This document shows positions 1 to 12,600 of a DNA stretch of 64,000 bases, in pieces. The stretch is from assembly GCA_032209605.1 (NCBI GenBank), contig JASFXZ010000005.1:25284905-25348904 (forward strand). The letters run 5' to 3'. The position numbers and the translations under genes are program-made. Below the pieces are notes generated by a model. It was not told where the DNA came from. It worked only from the letters and a program-made list of their open reading frames with translations, and did not search any database. The DNA comes from Mactromeris polynyma (Eukaryota > Mollusca > Bivalvia > Venerida > Mactridae). Each line of letters begins with the position of its first letter. Positions within the stretch are counted from its first letter, which is position 1.

Positions 1-570
1 ATATATCCCTAGCAACCGTAGTTAACACTCCCACAATGCATATCAACATGGGAGTAACTGCAAGGATCACAGACGATGTGCAGGAAATTTACATTAAATG
101 CATCACAACTTAGGCTAAATAAGGTTGATACAATCGCTTCACAGACATTTAAAGGTTTAGGATACTTGTGCAACATGAAATACATGTGACTAGCTTGGAA
201 AATCATAAAAATACTGGCAAACTCATGCAGTAGCGAAAACAGATGACAATAGGAAATGTAAATAATTCGGATAGAATAAAGCGAGCGTGGAGCTGTATAA
301 TTAGTGTTTGGTCGGTCTATAATTCTGATCAACAGTAATGTGTACGATTCGATGCTTCGTTAGAAACATCTTGTTTGGAAAAATGCATAAATCTAGGATA
401 GCATGGAAGAATAGCTACGCAACTAAAAATTAGAATACACAATCATGGTAAGCCCCCTTATAATGATTCATATCCACCAATTTAAGGCATTAAGGAGTTA
501 TATACCTTTATTATAACTTTATTATGATAGGAAATTTGTAAGTCCTGGATGGCTTGTCATTCCCCTCGTT
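1..570. other. No gene recognised
   Basis: AT-rich sequence with only short open frames that show no family resemblance or splice structure. I see nothing supportable here. Confidence 0.5.
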
Positions 571-653
571 GTTTCGTTGTTCGATGTCACCGGTTCCGGT
601 ATTCATTTTTTCACACTTAAACAGTTTTTCAGTTGCATGTTCAGATGCAATGC

Positions 654-767
654 TCAATATATGTCGGGCTTAGATTTCCATGCTTTGTCTAATCTAGTTT
701 TGAAAGTGTTAACACTCTCGGCACATACAATTTCACTTGCAAGATTATTCCAGTTGATTGACTGAAA
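654..767 (-). pseudogene. Non-LTR retrotransposon tail, RT C-terminus remnant
   Basis: Read on the minus strand, this stretch encodes a short peptide with the layout W-N-x-L-(x)n-S-V-N-T-F-K-x-R-L-D-K-x-W-K and then a TGA stop at 654-656. That is the characteristic C-terminal tail of CR1/Jockey-like non-LTR reverse transcriptase ORFs, just after the thumb region. An in-frame TAG lies immediately upstream at 768-770, and the sequence upstream of it no longer resembles reverse transcriptase, so this is a dead fragment. The motif is seen directly; the assignment to the CR1/Jockey group is from general knowledge of that tail. Confidence 0.5.
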
Positions 768-1079
768 CTAGTTGTGCATCATTGTAACATTCAAGTCTAA
801 GTGGGTAGCCCGCCTACACACAGGGTGCTTAACGTGAGCTTCTGTTATTGCCCGATGTCTAGTTTTAAGTTGGCAACCAGCATTGCTCAATGTTTTTTTG
901 TATTTGCTACTCATTAAAAAGGATAGAATACGAGAAAAAGGCGCCGTAAGTGAAATTTTGAGAAATATAAGAAAAATAAAATTATAAAAAATACCAAATT
1001 TTGAGAAGTAAAAAAAATTCGCTCGCTCGGCCCCATCTTTTCTAAAAAAATCCGAAGAACTACTGATCAATTTGGTGTG

Positions 1080-1500
1080 GCCTAACAGTGATTTTAATTA
1101 ACAATCCTCCGATCGATGTTTGTTGCCTCTTCCACGAACACCATTCACCCCACCCGCGATTCTCAACGCTCGACCAAACCGCATCTTCGATGATGATTTC
1201 CGTCCCAATCCACCACCAGCAACAAAATCGATCCTGCAGACAACGCCAATGACGCAAACTGTTAAGATTACCCGAACTGTCAGTCTCGGGACTGCTGCCA
1301 ATACATCCAGAATTCGCAGACAACTTTCAGACGGCTGCTTCTTACAAGATGGCTTCCACAATCTCCCGCCAACCCACGTCATCTCGCCCGGTTCTCGCAT
1401 AGATAAAACCCGTGCGAACCGTTCCGGGACCAAGATCGGACCCCAAGGTCACTACAGGAGCAAGGTCAATATAAGGCTGCTTGTTCCTTCGTGCTGAATT
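1080..1500. other. GC-richer block with overlapping ORFs, unassigned
   Basis: About 420 bp clearly richer in C and G than its surroundings. It carries a 125-codon frame on the plus strand (1120-1497) and a 111-codon frame on the minus strand (1098-1433). Neither shows a domain, signal peptide or recognisable motif; the plus-strand frame is rich in Pro, Arg, Thr and Ser. It could be a fragment of a mobile element or a captured exon. I do not assign a function. Confidence 0.25.
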
Positions 1501-1570
1501 AGCGATTTAGTGTGAGGTCAGCTAGCTGTTCAATCGATTTAAACCCCCAGTATTATTACTGACAATTCAT

Positions 1571-1790
1571 GCTGTCCTGACTTGTCCTCTGATGTATTCA
1601 ATCCATTAAATCCCTATCTGTGTGTCCTCTTTGATTCTCCTAGTTATCCTTTATGGTCGGCCAAGTCATTACCTGTGCCCCTGTTTCCTTACGTTTGTAC
1701 CATTGAGCCTCCTCAAATGCCTTATGTTTGATGGCTTGTTGTTTTCCGGAGGTCTGTTTGGAAAGGCACTGGCGTTCCCTGTAGCAACTT
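1571..1790 (+). repeat. Dispersed repeat family A, copy 1
   Basis: About 220 bp that recurs, diverged, at 5794-6041 (same strand) and on the opposite strand at 26978-27234 and 52385-52648, with end fragments at 2518-2571 and 10330-10363. Shared landmarks are a CTTGTCCTCTG-like block, TTGATTCTCCTAGTTAT, GTTTTCC(C)GGAGGTCTGT and the end motif GCGTTCCCTGTAG. There is no coding capacity. It is probably a non-autonomous mobile element; the class is unknown. Confidence 0.6.
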
Positions 1791-1799
1791 ATGCTCACT

Positions 1800-4700
1800 C
1801 TTTTATAATAACGATCGGATCAAAATCCGTTAATGCTTCATTCAGACATCATAACACAGATTACATATAGGATATCGATATTTAAATAACATAATCACAG
1901 TAAAATAGGGCAATCTAATTTTTTTCTGTCGTATATATTGTCCAGTGTTATTTTGTGTTTGTATATTCAAAAATCGAGTGATTTTTGTGATGCATTGTCT
2001 TGTGTATGAAGCGTTCCCTGTAACAATTTAATCTCTCTTGCCTTGACGTACTCTACACGGACAATGCAATTGTATGTGTCGTATATCCTGCACAGTACGT
2101 CATTTTATTGTTTTGTTTGTATTGTTCCAAAATCGGTTGCACACTGTCAGTAATCTTTTAATGCCGAGTGGTGGCTCTTCTACAGTCCTACATTAAAGAT
2201 GTATGGCATTGACGTGCTCTAAATAGTCAAGAGGTCATGGTCATTTGTACCATGTAACACGCAAATATCTGGTCGCAAGAAGACATACTAAGGAAACAGA
2301 CGAAACCATAAATATAACAAACTAATTATATACTTTATTCTAGCGGACTTTCTTTGCATAGAATGCTGTCTAGACATGGTGATCTTCTCGACTTTGATTG
2401 ACACAGGCAACCATAGTACTTTTCTTCATGTAGCACAATTTTGATAGTAATTATAAACCGCAAACCTTAGCTTCATAGGGTGTTTGTACACATGTCACCA
2501 AAAAGACAAAATTTGTTGTTACAGGGAACGCAATGCCTTCTCATACAGACCTCCGGGAAAACAACAGTCCAAAATAATTGTACATATTGATCATGGTAAT
2601 GATGATGTTACGTTTTTCTGATTTGCTTTCGATTAGAAAGATGTACTCATAAATCCTCTCAATGGCATTCGTTCTGAAAAGGAGTCTTATTGTGATGAGT
2701 TCAGTCGGATGCGATGTATGGATATTTCGAACGAATTGCAATTAGAAAAAAACGTTTGTCCGTATCGAGTTTTAAATAGAACGCATTAAGCTTTAGGAGA
2801 AGTTCACGTTTTATATTCAGTTACACAAATGTCATATTTCAAATCCTTGTTGCAATGAGAAATTCGTTTTCGTACTTATTCATTTTATGGATACGAGACA
2901 CGTAAAACATTAATATATATAAACCTATATCAATATACGTATATAATTGGATAAGGAAATTAAGAGTTTATAGATATTGTGATGTAATACGTAAACCCAA
3001 ATGTGTTTCATTTATTGTTTTGTTGGAGTTTGACGCCGTATTAACAGTATTTTACGCGTGTACAACTGTCAGTTGAGCTAAATAGTGTAACCGTTTCTTC
3101 CTCAAACGATTGACAACTTTCCTACATTTGTTCAGATATGGAAGACAATGCTACAAGATAAAATCAAAGTACTCGAAGTACATATAGAAGTTGATTTTGA
3201 CAGATATCAACATCAGTTCGAATAAACACTAATTAAAACAAGATAAGTTTAATACAAATCGATGTATTTATGATATAACAAATAAAGAAATTGACAGTTC
3301 TAAAAACGACATGTAGAGTATTCTGTAAAGATACAAAAGTCAATAATAAACAAAATATATAACATGTTGTATAACATTTAATCAGTTATAATTGTGTTAG
3401 TTAGTTAATGATTAATTAAAATTTAATTTACTGGTTTGAAAATCACCTACGCACTGTATAGAGAAGAAAACACGCAGTATTATGTTTCACCTGCAGTGGT
3501 GGACAATTGATTTACGACCCATTCATGCTGATACTCTAACAATGCTAAGGAGATAATAAGCAGCACAAAAGTGTACTATATTCTGCGGATATAAGAAGGG
3601 CTGAGAAAATAACGTCACTCTGGCACTGTTTTGGAGCATACGAGGGACGTTCGGAACGTTTTGAGACTAGCTGTGTTTTTTAATGTAAAGTCGGAATCAG
3701 TAAATAAAGATTTGCACCGTGTATCTTTAATTCATAATCTACTGAATGGTACACTTTTTATACAAATAACACAATATATATATATACAACAATACATAAA
3801 CTGTATCCTTGTAATGTCGTTTGAACGTAACGTCTGAACAATAACACTGTTTTAATCCAGTTCCTAATTTTACTCCTCAAAGTATCGCCTGTTGCACTGT
3901 GTGCATTTCTAATGTTCATACCACCCCTGGTCAAATGTGGAAATGATTCTCGTCACCATTGACCTCAGCTCTTCGAGATTTTCGAAGCGAATACCACGGA
4001 TACTTAATTTCTAGCGCTTTAATATTTGTAAAGATATTCTTTGAATTACTAGATTAGTGTTCGATGAAATACGTAAATACGTAACCCCCCCCCCCCCCAT
4101 TTCCATATCAAACTAATGCTCGAAGACAGTTTAGAGGGTTTTTGAGTCTAACATAAATTTCTGGTTATACATATAAATAAAGTTCTGATTGTACTCCTCT
4201 TTTCCTCCTCATGTTCTGTTCTAACAACAATTATTATAAATAAAGTTCCTATTGTGATGGTTTTCTCTGATAATAATCGAGTCTCCAATGATTCAATGTC
4301 ATGAAATTCAGGTCTCAACGCAACCCTGTTTTATATCAAATGATTTATTTCAAATCAGCAAAACCGTTTTAGATTCAACTCGTACAATTGAGTCTCGCTC
4401 GAAAAACGGTGGATGCATGCGTGTAGCAATTTGTCGGCCACATGCATTGAACGAATTATTTTCCGGAATACTCGTATTGAACACTGTTGAAGAAGCATTT
4501 GTCAAATGACATGATGCTTTATCCCGCATCTGTTATATGCTACATTCATTACACCCCATTAATCGTATAACATATTGTAAGTAATGATGTACCACCTACA
4601 TACTGTTGTCTACATGATGAAGCTCAGCTACTTGCTATATGTTATTTAATATTTAATTCCTTACATATTTATGGTTCTTGTATCATAAAACATGACTTGC

Positions 4701-5790
4701 GTTTCAATACGTCTAAGTAACCACGGATGGCTTTAACTAGACGGGAAGTACGCTGTATTTCGACACACTTATATTTGGTTCTAACTACCTCTCCATTTTC
4801 GGGTTGCTCAGCAACCACTGTCACTATAACTGTTTTCTACAATGCTTTGAAAGTAACTTCAAAACTACTACAGTACATTCGGTCTCGGTGATAAGATGTG
4901 TGTGATTTTAGTGGTCGTTACGTGTCCCTTTCGCCAACTTATAAAAGTATGCCGACAGCTGTTGACAGTGCCGTCGCTTAATGTCGGCGGTCGAGTTGAC
5001 GTAGCACCAAAACTCTGTGAAGCAACTTTTCTGTCTGTAGCGGCAGTGATGAAGCGCACTGTCGGTTTAACACTGGACACTGGACTCCTTCGAGACGGTT
5101 AAACATATGTGTTTAGGGTCCCATATATTTAAATATTAACCGGATGAGAGGTTGGTTGGCGTTCTTTCTAAAGCCCACAAGACAGCACCTGGTGTATGTT
5201 GCATGCCTATCTACTGATATCTCTTTGCATTTAATGTTCATCGGGTTATTGTCGCGACAAAATTTGTAGTGATTTGTATGTGAGAAATATTCAAATTCAT
5301 CTTTAAAAAAGTTTAAGTAAATTTAATTTATCATAAATCTTAGTTAATAAAACAACCTTTGGATTCAGGCCGTGGCTTTGTGGATATCTGTGCCATAATC
5401 ATTTGATTCAACAATCAATGTGCTGATTACGGATCTGAATACCATCGTTTCGTATTGTGTTAAAACTTTTACCGATGCGTAAAAACAATTTATCATACAA
5501 ATAATAAATAACATTAAGTTTTCAGAAAGTATTGAATGTATTAAAATGTTAGGTATTATTCATCAATAGAAAATCACCAAGGCTTGGTTTGGTTAGAAAA
5601 TTAGTTTAAGTAATCCGTAATTTATTACTTCTCACACAATGTCCACATAATATTGATACAATGAATGAATTAATTGCATTCTGTACAAATTCAGATTTTA
5701 CAATACCAGGCGACATTATACAAACGTGTTTTAAATGCGTTATTGGTTCAGACTTACTGTGTTATGATTAACCTGTCTGTTTGTGTATTT
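1800..5790. other. Intergenic, no gene recognised
   Basis: AT-rich DNA with short spurious frames only. Landmarks are a truncated family A fragment (2518-2571) and a run of about 13 C at 4086-4098. No exon with conserved protein similarity was seen. Confidence 0.4.
2518..2571 (-). repeat. Dispersed repeat family A, truncated copy
   Basis: Contains the inverted end motif TACAGGGAACGC followed by CAGACCTCCGGGAAAACAAC, matching the terminal 50-60 bp of the family A copies at 1571-1790 and 5794-6041. The remainder of the element is absent. Confidence 0.55.
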
Positions 5791-5793
5791 TCG

Positions 5794-6041
5794 GCCTATT
5801 GTTGCAAGCTGTCTTGACTTGTACTGTGATCTTTTCCATCCATTAATTCCCCCTCCCCACAATTCGTCCTCTTTGATTCTCTTAGTTATTTCTTATGGTC
5901 GCCCAGGCCATTCCTTGCGCCCATGTTCCCTTACGTATGTACACTTGAACCTCCTCAAGTGTCGTATGTTTTATGAATTGTTGTTTTCCCGGAGGTCTGT
6001 GTGGGGAGACACTGTCTTATGTATGTTGCGTTCCCTGTAGT
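5794..6041 (+). repeat. Dispersed repeat family A, copy 2
   Basis: Full-length-looking copy of about 248 bp, from GCCTATTGTTGCAAGCTG to GCGTTCCCTGTAG. The minus-strand copy at 52385-52648 starts and ends at the same points when reversed, which suggests these are the true element boundaries. Non-coding. Confidence 0.6.
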
Positions 6042-6059
6042 AACTTATGCTCTCTCTTT

Positions 6060-6660
6060 AATCAGGTAATGAAAATTTTGCACATGTAATATTGATAACA
6101 CATTTCCTCTAGTAAGCTATCATACACTGATTGTATCGTAACATCGTCAAAATTGATTACGATCAAACTAAACATTCTTTTTTATACAAATAGATTAAAA
6201 TCGTGACATTGCATGTAACTCTACAAACATAAAATATCCATTAATGTCATAGTTGATTCTGTTTAATGACATGAAAAGATTGGACCTGTAATCAATACGA
6301 TTATTTGAATTGATGCGTTATCCGCGGATTATTGTAATTTCACAGTGTATTTGGATACAATGGCTTTACGGCTGACTTATATTTATACTCAGTACAGGTT
6401 AAGTAAGTTAAATAATATCTTTTGCAATATTGGTAGAGGCGTATTTCGGTGTTGAAATCAATTCAGATTATTTAATACCTGTGGAAAAATTAGTTACTGC
6501 TGGTAAAATGGGAGCATCGAATATAGTAGAGAAGTTCTCACACATTGGATTGTCGCCATGTGTATCTTTAAAGATCGAAACTCATCATTGTTTTTGAAAA
6601 AGTGACAGCACTATCATCTGCATTCAAACCCTGTGCTTCTTAACATTGGCTTGGAATCTT
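6060..6660. other. Intergenic, no gene recognised
   Basis: AT-rich sequence between the family A copy and the minisatellite. Nothing supportable seen. Confidence 0.4.
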
Positions 6661-6689
6661 ATACATGATTCACAGATATCAGTATGACA

Positions 6690-7565
6690 GCTACATATTC
6701 ACGCGACACATATATTTGTATGACAGTTATAAATCACGTATCGTAGATGTATTCACGCGACACATATATTTGTATGACAGTTATAAATCACGTATCGTAG
6801 ATGTATTCACGCGACACATATATTTGTATGACAGTTATAAATCACGTATCGTAGATGTATTCACGCGACACATATATTTGTATGACAGTTATAAATCACG
6901 TATCGTAGATGTATTCACGCGACACATATATTTGTATGACAGTTATAAATCACGTATCGTAGATGTATTCACGCGTCACATATATTTGTATGACAGTTAT
7001 AAATCACGTATCGTAGATGTATTCACGCGACACATATATTTGTATGACAGTTATAAATCACGTATCGTAGATGTATTCACGCGACACATATATTTGTATG
7101 ACAGTTATAAATCACGTATCGTAGATGTATTCACACGACACATATATTTGTATGACAGTTATAAATCACGTATCGTAGATGTATTCACGCGACACATATA
7201 TTTGTATGACAGTTATAAATCACGTATCGTAGATGTATTCACGCGACACATATATTTATATGACAGTTATAAATCACGTATCGTAGATGTATTCACGCGA
7301 CACATATATTTGTATGACAGTTATAAATCACGTATCGTAGATGTATTCACGCGACACATATATTTGTATGACAGTTATAAATCACGTATCGTAGATGTAT
7401 TCACACGACACATATATTTGTATGACAGTTATAAATCACGTATCGTAGATGTATTCACGCGACACATATATTTGTATGACAGTTATAAATCACGTATCGT
7501 AGATGTATTCACGCGACACATATATTTATATGACAGTTATAAATCACGCATCGTAGATGTATTCA
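6690..7565. repeat. Minisatellite, 54-bp unit, about 16 copies
   Basis: Near-identical 54-bp tandem units (landmarks ATTCACGCGACACATATATTTG, CAGTTATAAATCACGTATCG). Because 54 is divisible by 3 and the unit has no stop in one frame, a 318-codon ORF (6665-7621) runs through the array with an 18-residue repeat; this is best explained by the repeat arithmetic, not by a gene. Units differ only by single substitutions, for example GCGTCAC at about 6973 and CACACGACAC at about 7132. The array passes without a break into the 35-bp array that follows. Confidence 0.9.
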
Positions 7566-8600
7566 TGTGGCACATATATGGTATGACTGCTATGTATTCA
7601 CGTGGCACATATATGGTATGACTGCTATGTATTTACGTGGCACATATATGGTATGACTGCTATATATTCACGTGGCACATATATGGTATGACTGCTATGT
7701 ATTAACGTGGCACATATATGGTATGACTGCTATATATTCACGTGACACATATATGGTATGACTGCTATATATTCACGTGACACAGATATAGTATGACTGC
7801 TATATATTAACGTGGCACATATATGGTATGACTGCTATATATTCACGTGACACATATATGGTATGACTGCTATATATTCACGTGGCACATATATGGTATG
7901 ACTGCTATATATTCACGTGACACATATATGGTATGACTGCTATATATTCACGTGGCACATATATGGTATGACTGCTATATATTAACGTGGCACATATATG
8001 GTATGACTGCTATATATTCACGTGACACATATATGGTATGACTGCTATATATTCACGTGGCACATATATGGTATGACTGCTATGTATTAACGTGGCACAT
8101 ATATGGTATGACTGCTATATATTCACGTGACACATATATGGTATGACTGCTATATATTCACGTGGCACATATATGGTATGACTGCTATGTATTAACGTGT
8201 CACATATATGGTATGACTGCTATATATTCACGTGGCACATATATGGTATGACTGCTATGTATTAACGTGGCAAATATATGGTATGACTGCTATATATTCA
8301 CGTGACACATATATGGTATGACTGCTATGTATTCACGTGGCACATATATGGTATGACTGCTATATATTCACGTGACACATATATGGTATGACTGCTATGT
8401 ATTCACGTGGCACATATATGGTATGACTGCTATATATTCACGTGGCACATATATGGTATGACTGCTATATATTCACGTGACACATATATGGTATGACTGC
8501 TATGTATTCACGTGACACAGATATAGTATGACTGCTATGTATTCACGTGACACAGATATGGTATGGATATGGTATGACGGTTATGTATTCACGAGACACA
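7566..8600. repeat. Minisatellite, 35-bp unit, about 28 copies
   Basis: Tandem units of about 35 bp of the form CACGTGGCACATATATGG followed by TATGACTGCTATATATT. Variants alternate CACGTGGC, CACGTGAC and AACGTGGC, giving a mixed higher-order order. The unit aligns to the neighbouring 54-bp unit with about 19 bp missing (the AAATCACGTATCGTAGATG part), so the two arrays share an ancestor. Most units contain the palindrome CACGTG, an E-box sequence, but nothing shows regulatory use. The last units at 8500-8610 are degenerate. Confidence 0.9.
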
Positions 8601-8609
8601 GACAGTTGT

Positions 8610-9205
8610 ATGATTCATGAAAGAAAGAACATACTTGAATTGAATAAAGTTTTATTCTAAAGCAAATATTAATTAGTTTTTTTGTATAAGTGAAATTAAA
8701 TACGTACACAAAACAATATACAGATTCCGAGATCAAGTTCGATAATCAAAGTTTTTCTAGGACAGTAGTAACTCTCCGATAATATCCCCTGATGTGTATC
8801 AGTTTGTGACAAACGTACATTTTATGTCATCAGATTAAACAATAGGAAATATGCCACCACACGCAAAACGGAGCGAACCGTGATACATGAGGGATATACT
8901 CGGGATGAGAACTTGCACCTTCATCTAATGATATTTTGGGGACCGCCCCTGGAGACACATTTAGACATAAAGTATCAATGAAGGCTTCTAGTGACATTTC
9001 TACTTACTTAACTCATTAAATAGAACTTTCGACATTACAGTGACAAAGGTAAGCAGTGTTTAATACAAACACACAACTTCTTTCTCACATCAGAACATCT
9101 TCTATAACGTCGTGTTATACGGTTGTCGTAACCCGAAACACAAAAATATCTAAATGTGGATTACACACATATGTAACAAGAAATATCTTAAAAAAAGATG
9201 GTCCC
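8610..9205. other. Intergenic, no gene recognised
   Basis: Between the minisatellite and repeat family B. Short frames only; nothing supportable. Confidence 0.4.
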
Positions 9206-9209
9206 ACAA

Positions 9210-9425
9210 TTTGAAGGTTAATATTTGTAGTGCAACATAAACAATGCCGAGATGTTACGATTGCAGGTCATGCCAGATCCAAAATGGATTTCGGTAAATT
9301 CACCGAAGTTCAGTGGATTTCGGTAAGATAACGAACCCTTTATCGAAAGGTTAACCAATCCGCGTCAATGTTACAAACGTTGTTCGGTTCAAGAGAAATT
9401 GCCTTGGTAGTTAATGTAAGATTTG
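9210..9425 (+). repeat. Dispersed repeat family B, copy 1
   Basis: About 215 bp that reappears in inverted orientation at 27257-27480. Shared landmarks are GCCGAGATGTTACGATTGC, CAAAATGGATTTCGGTAAAT, GGTTAACCAATCCGCGTCAA and AGAGAAATTGCCTTGGT. No coding capacity and no clear terminal repeats. Confidence 0.6.
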
Positions 9426-9638
9426 ATTGGTTTACACAACACTCATATGTAAATAGCAAAACCATGTTAGTACGGCTGCGCCGAAAAATATGTGTCAAGG
9501 ACCGAACCAATCATGCTTAAAGGGTTAGTTTATTTTTTAAGCTGCGAGTATTCAGAGTTATCATGCTTGACCTGGCGAGAGTGTAAAGCAGAAAATGTAT
9601 ACAATTCAGTAGCTAACTATCAAAACTTGTAACAGTTA

Positions 9639-12600
9639 TCAAAAGCAGAGTATGAAATACAGGGCATTACCGACAGCTGTAACTAACATATGTATCGATG
9701 TAAACATGGATGAGGTGCCAGAGATCATGTCCCTTTTACATGCTTCAAATGAATTCATGTCGAAATTATCAAACCCACACACAATTGACTCACGACATTT
9801 ATCGTTGCAGGGTTCCAAAAGATTATTCGGTGGACTTACGGTATAATGCTGCCAGAATTTACTCAACATCTGCCCACCATTTGACCCTTGCATTGTTCTA
9901 ACAACTGATTCAATGTCTGAGCCTGTTAGGGATTGTGTACCATATATGTCGCTGAAAGTATATTCCAATTCCCAGTCCGCTACGCCCTCTTTGTTTGCAC
10001 TGGTAAGATCAAGGTAGTATTGCTTTATATCTATGTGTATACCAGTTGTTCGGTCATACTCCACTAGTCTGATGCCGGGATTGTGAGCTGGTCCTATCTT
10101 GTTTGGTATGACATATCGCCATGGAGTCACAGAAGGCGCAATAAAGATTGGGGCTTCATGATGACCTGGAATGTATAAAAGTAGTATCGATACCACCAAC
10201 ATACTGGGGAGCCATCGAAAACGATAAACAAAAGATGAGTTTTTCGACACATTTTCGACATGTTTCTAACTGGTTCCTGTTAAATCCACATATAGTAAAA
10301 AATAATGATAAAAGAGAGAGAATAAGTTGCCACAGGGAACGCCTCATACATAAGACAGTGCCAAATCAAATTTGAGACGCATTGTTAAGACCAATACCAC
10401 AACGCAAATGTTCAATCTTAGAAACTGGTAATGATTTTGATGAACATAAGCAACATAAGGATACGGTGACCAATTAGAAAAGAGGCTTAACGTGATTCAT
10501 AAAATGAGTCTCAGCTGTATGGTATGGGGCTATTCGACACGCACATTATATGATTTGATGTAGGTGATTTGGGAATACTAACCAGTTCGATACAAGTATA
10601 ACTTAAGAAATGTACAGCATAAAGTTACGAAATCATTTTATTTACATCATCAATGTCTCGGCTTTATACAATATGCGAGTACATAAACTCACAATAGGGT
10701 GTTATTGAAACACGAGAGGTTTTTTTGTAAACAACCATCTACAAACAGTACATACACTACTAAGGCTAGCGTGCTTTGGCAACCCACCAATAAGATTTAT
10801 ATCTTGTAGTTTTAAGAATTAACCAACACAGGCATAAAATAAATTTATGGTTTAATCCCCTGTTAAATTTGCTAAAAGATACTAGTATTTAACAAACCAA
10901 TAGAATCGCGTAGAATTTTAAACCCATCCGCATGATCGTGTCCGAAATGCATGCCAACAATGATGTCAATATACTGGCGTAAAATTGCTACCAACGGATT
11001 GTGATATTTTTCATGCATCCAGATAAGGGCGCCCGGTGTGTGAATCCCAGGCGGAATGTGGGCGGTTATTAAAACCTGAAAAGAAGATTTGATTGAGATA
11101 TAATGGACCGAATACAATATAGTATAAAAACGAAATTAATTATTTCAGTTAGGCATGCTCTATGATTGTTAACTAACGAGTAAATAACAGAAACTGTTTA
11201 CATTGTTAATCCCGGAGGAATTCATAAGCCCATCCGGTCAGCTCTGTGCAATAGCACTCGGCTATCCATCTGGATAGGACGTGAGTTCGAACCATGGATG
11301 AAACATGACAATTTGACTACATCCACAAACATTTATACCCATCACTGATTCATGAGGGAAGTTGTGAGTTGCTTGTGGAAGAACATGTCGATTACCTGTG
11401 AATTATTGTTCGGTCGCCCGATCGCCTTCTTACTTAAAGGAAATAATACTAAAATACGACTTGAAACCCCAAAACACAAAGATTACGTTAAGAAACAACC
11501 TTGTCGTCGCTCATTCTGGCGGCATGAAGTGTTTTGTTCAGCCATTGAAACTGGTCTGCAGGATCAGATTCGTTCAGTGTAGCTTTGTTGGATGTATAAT
11601 ACAGGTTTGTGTTTAAGGCGACAATACGCAATCCATATTGGGTTTTCACCGTGTAGTACCCGCCTGGAATATGAAAACATACTGTTGTTGGTTGTATTTC
11701 ATTATTTGACAATTCATTGATACCATCGGGTGTATATTTCATGATATGGAAATATTTCAGAAACTCGCCCTTCTGAAGACGAGAAATTACGACAATCGAT
11801 CGAACATTGGAATCTAGCCTTGGTAAGAAATTCAAAGCCATTGAAAATATGTTCGGAGCATCTGAATACATGCGCACATATATATACGCATACACGCTAT
11901 ACCATTGTAATCAGTTCATTACCTTCTAACAAATACATAATATAAGTCATGAAATGAAGACCGTGTTGCCAAGTTGAAACGTACAACCGTATCTCACAAA
12001 AAATCTTATAAACAGATATCTACCTTTTCTGAAATCGTTTTCTTGTGTTGGGTCGTTTACCCATTCCTCCCAGCGGATCCACGTGTCATCATATAGTAGA
12101 TTATTATGCGGAGGAAACTGGTTATTCGGCCAATAGTCATGGTTACCGTACGTTGCATAGACAGGTACATCCGGTAAAACATTTCGTAGAATATCGGTGG
12201 TATTGTCCAGCACTACGGCATTTATAGTATAATTGACTTCGTCATCTGTACCATGCAATATTGTATCTCTGAAACAAAAGATCCAGTATATCGTTGATGC
12301 ATTCAATAGGTCACGTGACTCCGAGTAAGTTCCGTGCAATTTTGAAAAAGTAAGCTGGATAGAAATCATCTGTGTTGTTAGGTTCCCTATTGTTAGTGCT
12401 TTGTGTTGTCGTATTCAGTATTCTACTATTTTGTTGTTATGAAAACAATGCAGGGAAAAAGAAAACTGAAAATATGCGACCAGCTGTGCATTTACTTTTC
12501 GTCCCTTAGTCACGTTGATTGTTGTGTGTAAGACAGTTTCAACTATTTACAACACTGGTCGTTTCCATATTGTCATAAAATACGGGTTATTTCAAGAACA

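Noticed and set aside
6665..7621. 318-codon ORF with an 18-residue repeat
   Set aside because: It is the in-frame reading of a 54-bp minisatellite. There is no promoter, splice or signal context, and the frame ends where the unit length changes.
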